Part shown: in pieces, positions 4,660-9,956 of the stretch
Position numbering within the stretch: position 1 is the first letter of the stretch
Layout: each line of letters starts with the position of its first letter
The notes under the pieces: model-generated
Database searches by the model: none
The model's input: only the letters and a program-made list of their open reading frames with translations
What the model was told of the DNA's origin: nothing
Made by a program: the position numbers and the translations under genes
NCBI GenBank assembly: GCA_903877945.1
Contig: CAIRFY010000406.1
Location: forward strand, 1-9,956
Direction: 5' to 3'
DNA from: an uncultured Oscillochloris sp.
Lineage (GTDB): Bacteria; Chloroflexota; Chloroflexia; Chloroflexales; Chloroflexaceae
DNA: 9,956 nucleotides

Positions 4660-7600
4660 CTACCGCCAAATGAGCGGGAGCATCACCTGGAAATGCCCAA
4701 CCGTCGGGGCGGAGGGCTGCGCGCCATTCTTGTTGACGGCCCCGGATGGCAGGATAAGCAGCGGCGTGTTGCTCCACTGATTGACGTTGTTCAAGCTGCC
4801 CGTCACCGTGAAGACCACCGAGCCTCCCACTGGAAGATGACCTAACCGCTGCCTGATGTTGCCTGTCCCGGTGATGATCTCGGTTAGGGCCTCCCTGCGC
4901 GTGATCTGATTCGCGGTACTTGCCACGGAGGTGCCACAATCCGCGCCGCCGGTTGCCGTGCAGGTCCACGTCCAGATAGTGCCGGGCGCAGGTTCGGGCA
5001 GGGGATCGTCCACAATAGCTCCCACAAGGTCGTCAGGGCCGTTGTTGCCCGTCGTGATCCTCAGGGTCAGATCACTGCCCGCCACTTGGTAGGTCTGACC
5101 GATAGAGGCATCGACATGTGCTGGGGGCGCGGTCGGCGTTCCAGTTGGTGACACCGTCGTGCTGGTCGGCATCGGCGTGTCGGTTGATGTTGCGGTCAGC
5201 AGCATCGGTGTGCTGGTCGGCGTCGGCACGGTGCCGGTCGGCGTGTCAGTCGGTGTCGCGGTCGGCGTGTCGGTCAGCAGCATCGGTGTGCTGGACGGCA
5301 TCGTGGTTGGCACGGTGCCCGTCGGCGTGTCGGTCGGTGTTGCGGTCGGCGTCGGCACGGTGCCAGTCGGCGTGTCGGTCGGTGTGCTGGTCAGTGGATT
5401 ACGTGAAGAAATCGTGATGTACGAAGGGCTGCAATCCTGACTATCACACGTGAAAAGGTGTAGAGTTCCTGACCCGTTGATTGTAATTCTGGCAGTCAGA
5501 ATGTCACCGGCGGATGCAACGACCTCTGGCCACTCCTGTGTGGTCGAGGGTACTGTGGCTAGAATTTTCGTACTGCTACCATGATGTAATTCGAGAGATA
5601 ATGTGGGACTGTTTCCAATAAAGGAATAACCAGACCAGGTAACGACTGTCGATGAGCCGTTACCTGGAATGTCATTACCAAGATAAGAAGACCACTCCCA
5701 TGTACAAGACCCGACGATACAATCTACGAAGCGAATACTGGATGGTACCGTATCAAGGAGAGAATCCTGACCGAACGCCAGTCGCAGCGGATCATTCTGA
5801 GAGGTAATCGTATAGCTTGGTAGCTTTGGTGTCGGCGTCGGCGTGTTGGTGAACGTCGGCGTGTCGGTTGGCGTGTTGGTTGGCGTGTTGGTGAACGTCG
5901 GCGTACTCGTCGGCGTGTTGGTTGGTGTGTTGGTGAACGTCGGTGTGTTGGTTGGTGTGTTGGTGAACGTCGGTGTACTCGTCGGCGTGTCAGTTGGCGT
6001 ACTCGTCGGCGTGTTAGTAAACGTCGGCGTGTCGGTCGGCGTGTTGGTAGATGTCGGCGTGTCGGTCGGCGTATTGGTGAACGTCGGCGAGTTGGTTGGC
6101 GTGTTGGTGAACGTCGGCGAGTTGGTTGGCGTGTTGGTGAACGTCGGTGTGTTGGTTGGTGTGTTGGTGAACGTCGGTGTATTCGTCGGCGTATTCGTTG
6201 GTATATTCGTTGCTGTCGGCTGAGGCTGAATTGTCAGCGCAAATACCTGACTGCCCGTGCAGCCATTCGCATCGGCAGCGGTGACGGTGAAACTGTAGCT
6301 CCCGCTCGTCGTCGGCGCACCGCCTAACACGCCACCGGCTGCCAGGGTCGTGCTGATCGGCTTCGTCCCGCTCGTCTGCGCGAAGATGTACGGCCCGGTT
6401 CCGCCGCTGGCGCTGAATGTGTGGCTGTAGGCCGCGCCCTGCGTACCGTCTGGCAGAGCCGCCGCATCAAGCGTGATCGCCGGGCAGACATCCGCAGGGC
6501 CGAAGGCGTAGAGCCGCGCCGGAGGATTTGGCTTGCCCCAAGGCCCGTTCACTCCAGCAGTGACGACGTAGAGCGTTCCGTCAGGGCCAATCGCCGGTGA
6601 TGTTGGCCCCCAGTAGAAGGACGCCCCGCTATTCAGTTGGTACTGCCAGAGCAGCGCGCCGTCGGCTGCCGAGACCGCGTAGATCTGATCGCCCGATCCC
6701 ATGATGTAGAGGATGCCGTTGCCGCTGAGCGCCGGCGAGCCGCCGAACGCCTCGCTTGTCGGTGCAATGATGCTGTCCCAGCGTGTTGCGCCGGTCGCGG
6801 CGTCGAGCGCGTAGACGTGCCCGCCGGATATGGCGGTGTAGATCGTCTGCCCATCAGCGGAGATGGCGACCCCGTGGAAGTAGTTCGCGGCGTTCAGGTC
6901 ATCGCGCTGCCACTTGACGCTGCCGTCGGGATGAAAGGCGACGGCGATAGTGGCGTGGACATAGACCGTGCCGTCGGGGTCAATCGCTGGTGTTGGCCAG
7001 CCGTAGCCTCCGCCGACCCGTCCGTCACGCCAGCGCTCGCTGCCGTCCGCGTTGAGCGCGATCATGCCCAGGCAGTTGTGGTTGAAGTAGATGCTCCCAT
7101 CAGGCGCGACCGCCGGTGACGACTCGATGCCACAGATTGAGCCGGAGCTGTAGCGCCAATGGCTGCTGCCATCCGCGTTGACCGCATAGAGCGCCGGTTC
7201 CCAGGTGCCTTTGTAGACCTGTCCATCTGCGCCGACGGTGAGGGAGGAATACGATGAACTACCTTGTCCAACGGACGCCTGCCAGATCATGCGTTGGCGG
7301 ATGACCTCGACCGGGGTGGCCGTGGCTGGCGGAGTCTCTGGCCCGATCTGTCCATAGGAGCCTTCCCCCCAGGCCGAGATGCTCCCATCGCTTGCCAGCG
7401 CAAGCGAGTGCCAGTTGCCGCCAGCCACAACCGATGCGCCGCTCAGGAGGCCAACACCGTTGTAGCCGAGGACCTGTATCGGTATGCTATTGCTGTACGT
7501 GTAGGTTCCATTGCCCAACTCCCCATGCCCACCCGATCCCCAATTCCAGACGCTGCCGTCCTGTCGAACCGCCAGCGTGTGATCAGTCCCGGCCGCGATA

Positions 7601-8853
7601 CTCACGGTGCCGGTGAGCGTCCCGGTGCCGCCTGGCCCGACAACCTGCACCGGGGTGGACTGATTCGTCGTTGTCCCATCGCCAAGCTGTCCGTAAGAGT
7701 TGTAGCCCCAGGCCCAGATAGTGCCGTCACTCTTCAGCGCGAACGAGTCATCGGTGCCAGCCGCAATCGCCGTCACCCCCGTCAGCCCGCTCACCTGGGT
7801 CAGCACAAGCTGGGTGGCCGGGTTGGCATTGCCAAGCTGCCCGTAGGTGTTCGCGCCCCAGGCCCAGACAGTGCCATTGCCCGCGAGGACGAGGATATGT
7901 CCATCCCCGGCGGCAATCGCGGTCGCGCCCGGCAACGTGGCGATCTGGGTCGGCACAGTGCTGGCTGCAACTCCCGCTACGTTCGGCTGCCCCCACATCC
8001 AGACCGAGCCGTCTTGTTTCAGCGCCAGCGAGAACTCTGGCCCCGCAGGGTAAGCAAAATCTATCATTCTGGCGGCGACCGCCCGCACCTCGGTCAGACC
8101 AGAAACCTGTACCGGGCTGAGCCGATCACTGTTTGTTCCGTCACCGAGTTGGCCGTCATCGTTATGGCCCCAGGCCCAGACAGTGCCGTCACTTTTCAGC
8201 GCCAGGGAGTGAAAATAGCCAGCGGCCACCGCCTGCACGCCAACCAGCGCCCCGGCCCGCACCGGGTACTGGCCGGAAACTGGGTAGGTGCTGCTGCTGG
8301 TTCCCTTGCCAAGCTGGCCGTAATCGTTTCGCCCCCATGCCCACACCGTCCCATCGGAGGCTACGGCGAGCGCATGGTCACCACCGGCTGCAATTGCGGT
8401 GAAGGTGTCAACCTGCTGCGTGTCGAGCGCGTCGATAAAGTAGTTCATCGGCATGTTCTGGTCGTTGCCGCTGTTGTAGAGCACGGTTCCATCAGCCGAC
8501 AGCGCCGGTGTCTGGCCCCCCACCGATGCGAACCACTTACGCGTCCCGTCCGAGCGCAGCGCGTAGAGCGAGCGGAACCCGCCCTGCGTATTTTGGTAGA
8601 TAGTCCCATCTGGGCCAACCAGCGGCGAGACGTTATCCCCGACCCGTGCAGTGAAGTCATAGGTCCACTTCACGTGTGGGGCCAGCGGGCCGACCGCGCT
8701 GCTGCGCCCGGTGCGCTGCGCGTCGTGGCCCTGCATGCGCCAGGCGTCTGGCGATGGCGCGGCGCGGGCTGGCAGGCTACTCAGGACACCAATGAGGAAC
8801 ACGAGCAACAGTGAGCCAGAGAAACTGGAGGAGGAATGTCTTGAGGTTTTCAT
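4660..8853 (-). CDS. Secreted RCC1/PQQ-like nested beta-propeller protein with Ig-like, Thr-Pro linker and DUF11 regions
   Basis: A 1397-residue exported protein, probably surface-bound or extracellular; its ligand is unknown. The chosen ATG at 8853 is preceded by GAGGG seven bases upstream; an in-frame ATG at 8886 lacks such a site. A signal peptide covers about 1-32 (hydrophobic LLLVFLIGVL, cleavage near ARA-A). Two PQQ-like repeats (about 50-147) are followed by seven RCC1 repeats (about 148-518, DGTVWAWG-x-N-x-x-GQLG type), then six more PQQ-like repeats (about 519-790, PDGTIY / LYALNADG-x-x-W type). A He_PIG-like Ig domain spans about 790-880 and a Thr-Pro linker about 880-1010. A domain I do not recognise (about 1011-1150) has two CX4C pairs. 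A second Thr-Pro linker runs about 1152-1245 and DUF11 about 1247-1388, ending in QVMLPLIWR. No enzymatic motif is visible. The propellers suggest binding or adhesion, which is an inference. Confidence 0.9.
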   Translation of the reverse strand: MKTSRHSSSSFSGSLLLVFLIGVLSSLPARAAPSPDAWRMQGHDAQRTGRSSAVGPLAPHVKWTYDFTARVGDNVSPLVGPDGTIYQNTQGGFRSLYALRSDGTRKWFASVGGQTPALSADGTVLYNSGNDQNMPMNYFIDALDTQQVDTFTAIAAGGDHALAVASDGTVWAWGRNDYGQLGKGTSSSTYPVSGQYPVRAGALVGVQAVAAGYFHSLALKSDGTVWAWGHNDDGQLGDGTNSDRLSPVQVSGLTEVRAVAARMIDFAYPAGPEFSLALKQDGSVWMWGQPNVAGVAASTVPTQIATLPGATAIAAGDGHILVLAGNGTVWAWGANTYGQLGNANPATQLVLTQVSGLTGVTAIAAGTDDSFALKSDGTIWAWGYNSYGQLGDGTTTNQSTPVQVVGPGGTGTLTGTVSIAAGTDHTLAVRQDGSVWNWGSGGHGELGNGTYTYSNSIPIQVLGYNGVGLLSGASVVAGGNWHSLALASDGSISAWGEGSYGQIGPETPPATATPVEVIRQRMIWQASVGQGSSSYSSLTVGADGQVYKGTWEPALYAVNADGSSHWRYSSGSICGIESSPAVAPDGSIYFNHNCLGMIALNADGSERWRDGRVGGGYGWPTPAIDPDGTVYVHATIAVAFHPDGSVKWQRDDLNAANYFHGVAISADGQTIYTAISGGHVYALDAATGATRWDSIIAPTSEAFGGSPALSGNGILYIMGSGDQIYAVSAADGALLWQYQLNSGASFYWGPTSPAIGPDGTLYVVTAGVNGPWGKPNPPARLYAFGPADVCPAITLDAAALPDGTQGAAYSHTFSASGGTGPYIFAQTSGTKPISTTLAAGGVLGGAPTTSGSYSFTVTAADANGCTGSQVFALTIQPQPTATNIPTNTPTNTPTFTNTPTNTPTFTNTPTNSPTFTNTPTNSPTFTNTPTDTPTSTNTPTDTPTFTNTPTSTPTDTPTSTPTFTNTPTNTPTFTNTPTNTPTSTPTFTNTPTNTPTDTPTFTNTPTPTPKLPSYTITSQNDPLRLAFGQDSLLDTVPSSIRFVDCIVGSCTWEWSSYLGNDIPGNGSSTVVTWSGYSFIGNSPTLSLELHHGSSTKILATVPSTTQEWPEVVASAGDILTARITINGSGTLHLFTCDSQDCSPSYITISSRNPLTSTPTDTPTGTVPTPTATPTDTPTGTVPTTMPSSTPMLLTDTPTATPTDTPTGTVPTPTSTPMLLTATSTDTPMPTSTTVSPTGTPTAPPAHVDASIGQTYQVAGSDLTLRITTGNNGPDDLVGAIVDDPLPEPAPGTIWTWTCTATGGADCGTSVASTANQITRREALTEIITGTGNIRQRLGHLPVGGSVVFTVTGSLNNVNQWSNTPLLILPSGAVNKNGAQPSAPTVGHFQVMLPLIWR
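5118..5399 (-). repeat. Thr-Pro linker repeat 2
   Basis: Degenerate tandem DNA encodes PTDTPTGTVPT and STPMLLT words between the unrecognised domain and DUF11. It is less regular than the first linker. Such linkers are extended, probably glycosylated spacers in secreted proteins of this phylum. Confidence 0.8.
5826..6214 (-). repeat. Thr-Pro linker repeat 1 (30-bp period)
   Basis: About 130 codons of TPTNTPTFTN-type repeats. The DNA period is mainly 30 bp with 12-bp and 18-bp sub-blocks, and neighbouring copies are nearly identical, which suggests recent expansion by slippage or unequal recombination. It links the Ig-like domain to the next domain. Confidence 0.92.
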
Positions 8854-9183
8854 ATCGCTTCCCTCTTTCATGAGTATCAGGTGCAATCGCTACGCTGAAA
8901 TCCGCATTGATGAGGTGCCGATACTCCCGGAAGATCGTACGCGGAAGCAGACGAAGAGAATGCTCCCATATGGGCGTAGCCGGGCAGACTCACCCCCGGG
9001 AGGGAATCGCAGATGATGGTGATGTGACAGATTGGGGCGTGGGCGAAGATGCTTGGGGATCGCTGGGGGGTATGGATAGCGATGATCGCATCACCACATT
9101 CAAACCATGGCGCGATCATAGCACACCACCGGACGTATGGAGGTGTAATATATGCTACTCATAGGATAATTTGCGTAACTTAG
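8854..9183. other. Upstream region of the RCC1/PQQ gene
   Basis: A 330-base stretch with no convincing gene. Beyond the Shine-Dalgarno sequence GAGGG (8861-8865, minus strand) and a candidate promoter near 9115-9123, I see no conserved riboswitch or strong hairpin. A frame on the minus strand (9119-8877) is open, but it has no ribosome-binding site and no recognisable protein features. Confidence 0.5.
9115..9123 (-). promoter_or_regulatory. Candidate extended -10 promoter for the RCC1/PQQ gene
   Basis: Read on the minus strand, TGCTATGAT matches an extended -10 element (TG-N-TATGAT). No good -35 hexamer lies 17 bases upstream, as is usual for extended -10 promoters. It would give an untranslated leader of roughly 250 bases before the start at 8853. 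Confidence 0.35.
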
Positions 9184-9447
9184 GGGTACAGCCGAGATAC
9201 GTGTAAAAACGGGAAGTAAGCGATTATGTGTAGAAAAAGGACTCTTTTCAGCCCTTTTAGATGAGCAGAAGCGGGTTGTGAACCTTAGCAGACATGGTTT
9301 TCGGGCCATGTTGACCGCATTAGCAGACAAGAAATGGCTATTTCGCGGCTTCTCATGTCTGCTATGTGCAGGTAGCAGACATAAGACTGTCGTTTTCCTA
9401 CACGGAATCGCTTACTTCCTGTTTTTACACGTATCTCGGCTGTACCC
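9184..9447. mobile_element. 264-bp non-coding element with 59-bp terminal inverted repeats (MITE-like)
   Basis: Positions 9184-9242 and 9389-9447 are inverted copies matching at 54 of 59 bases; the outermost 27 are identical. The interior contains four copies of TAGCAGACA (9286, 9321 and 9373 direct, 9356 inverted) and a stem ACATGG/CCATGT (9292-9297, 9306-9311). No transposase or credible gene lies inside. I see no clear target-site duplication. It may be a MITE-type element moved by a transposase elsewhere, or a large structured RNA. Confidence 0.6.
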
Positions 9448-9451
9448 GGAT

Positions 9452-9756
9452 GGTACTTCACTTCAAGGTTCGAACAGTTTTTACCTCAATCCTCGAACAT
9501 GTACCTCAATCCTCGAACGACGGACTCCCAGCAGGCCACCACCTTTCACTCGTTGGCTTCCCAACGCGGTGGAGGGTGGGTAACGGAGACGCCCATCAAT
9601 GATCGGCATCAGCAAAGCATGGATCGCTTCCTGATGGCAAATTAGGCCAAGAGTACCACTTTTCGTTCGAACCTTCAGGTACATTTCTTTACCTGAAGGT
9701 TTGAACAGAGGCCCGGTTTACCGCATAAACTCGTTCGAACCTTCGCGTAAAGTACC
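9452..9756. repeat. 305-bp element bounded by inverted 24-bp ends and carrying AAGGTTCGAAC words
   Basis: The 24-base ends (9452-9475 and 9733-9756) are inverted copies matching at 20 of 24 positions, including AAGGTTCGAAC. Two further copies form the internal hairpin at 9665-9706. TACCTCAATCCTCGAAC is directly repeated with a 20-base period (9482-9498, 9502-9518). CGTTGG/CCAACG (9551-9556, 9561-9566) forms a tetraloop hairpin. No gene is evident. It begins four bases after the preceding MITE-like element. Confidence 0.5.
9665..9706. repeat. 17-bp stem hairpin with TTCGAA core
   Basis: GTTCGAACCTTCAGGTA (9665-9681) pairs with 9690-9706 around an 8-base loop, with a single mismatch that becomes a G-U pair in RNA of one strand. 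No T-run follows, so it is not an obvious terminator. Confidence 0.65.
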
Positions 9757-9784
9757 ACCGGACACGTATCCCTCAATGGCAAAA

Positions 9785-9809
9785 GAAACAGATCCATAGG
9801 ATCTATTTC
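9785..9809. repeat. AGATCC/GGATCT hairpin upstream of the edge promoter
   Basis: Positions 9785-9795 and 9799-9809 form an 11-bp stem with one mismatch and a 3-base loop. It lies about 17 bases before the -35 box at 9826. It could be an operator or the end of an upstream transcript. Confidence 0.4.
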
Positions 9810-9825
9810 CGTGTTCATCACGCCC

Positions 9826-9853
9826 TTTACAGATGCGTTGACGCTGCTATACT
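9826..9853 (+). promoter_or_regulatory. Sigma-70-type promoter reading off the right edge
   Basis: TTTACA (9826-9831), a 16-base spacer and TATACT (9848-9853) give a good housekeeping-type promoter with a predicted start near 9860. It points to a gene mostly outside the window. Confidence 0.5.
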
Positions 9854-9872
9854 ACACTGCACTGGGGCGCGT

Positions 9873-9956
9873 ATGATCCGTATAGCACAGCACCGCCCGG
9901 TTCTTTCCCCTCCCTTCCTCACATCACCGGCGGAGCCTTCGTATCGTGGATTGTTG
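9873..9956 (+). CDS. Possible start of a gene cut by the right edge
   Basis: An ATG at 9873 opens a frame of 28 codons (MIRIAQHRPVLSPPFLTSPA...) to the edge. It lies about 13 bases after the predicted transcription start and is preceded by GGGG at 9864-9867. The peptide is not recognisable. The true start could be downstream. Confidence 0.22.
   Translation, partial: MIRIAQHRPVLSPPFLTSPAEPSYRGLL

Noticed and set aside
4427..4780. Open frame of 117 codons on the plus strand
   Set aside because: It runs across palindromes and into the end of the RCC1/PQQ gene in antisense, with no recognisable protein features.
5826..6214. Regular repeats considered as a CRISPR array
   Set aside because: The units are contiguous, with no unique spacers, and encode an in-frame Thr-Pro linker; no cas gene is near.
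5843..6223. Val-Gly-rich frame (VGVLVGVLVNV repeats) on the plus strand
   Set aside because: It is the antisense translation of the Thr-Pro linker, which has the signal peptide, domains and codon context of a real protein.
7264..8814. Long open frame of 516 codons on the plus strand
   Set aside because: It is antisense to the RCC1/PQQ gene, has no recognisable domains, and arises from the G+C-rich codon pattern of the real gene.
9482..9518. Two direct repeats TACCTCAATCCTCGAAC considered as a minimal CRISPR
   Set aside because: The gap between copies is only three bases and there are just two copies.
9665..9743. GTTCGAAC words considered as the T-arm of tRNA genes
   Set aside because: No acceptor stem, D-arm or anticodon arm can be placed at suitable distances, and the words occur as inverted repeats.

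Overview
The window is about 60% G+C and looks like a chromosome fragment from the Chloroflexota, probably class Chloroflexia. This is inferred from three things: a large secreted RCC1/beta-propeller protein with Thr-Pro linkers, a DUF11 domain and a C-terminal LPLIWR-type tail; an F420/deazaflavin-type oxidoreductase; and many short tandem-repeat palindromes. No marker in the window settles the species.

Layout. (1) Positions 2-2854, plus strand: most of mfd, the transcription-repair coupling factor. Its first few hundred codons lie outside the window. Three separate tandem-repeat inverted pairs sit in its reading frame. (2) Positions 2852-2875: a hairpin containing the stop codons of mfd and of the converging gene. 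(3) Positions 2873-4144, minus strand: a probable two-gene unit, an HD-domain hydrolase followed by a deazaflavin-dependent nitroreductase-family protein with a C-terminal membrane segment. (4) Positions 4145-4659: a repeat-rich gap with remnants of a small overlapping gene pair, one resembling the start of a BrnA/CopG-type antitoxin, and a dense cluster of palindromes including a probable terminator. (5) Positions 4660-8853, minus strand: a 1397-residue secreted protein in which a complete seven-repeat RCC1 domain interrupts an eight-repeat PQQ-like propeller. It is followed by an Ig-like domain, two Thr-Pro linkers flanking an unrecognised domain, DUF11, and a short hydrophobic tail. (6) Positions 8854-9956: about 1.1 kb with almost no gene content. 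It holds a probable promoter for the secreted protein, a 264-bp element with 59-bp inverted ends, an adjacent 305-bp element built on AAGGTTCGAAC words, and a promoter reading off the right edge.

No operon for a new enzymatic or defence system is visible. The most notable content is structural: short-unit tandem repeats arranged as inverted pairs recur inside mfd and at gene ends, have apparently been tolerated in frame three times in one essential-type protein, and may have truncated a small antitoxin-like gene. The nested propeller and the two adjacent non-coding inverted-repeat elements are the other items worth following up.
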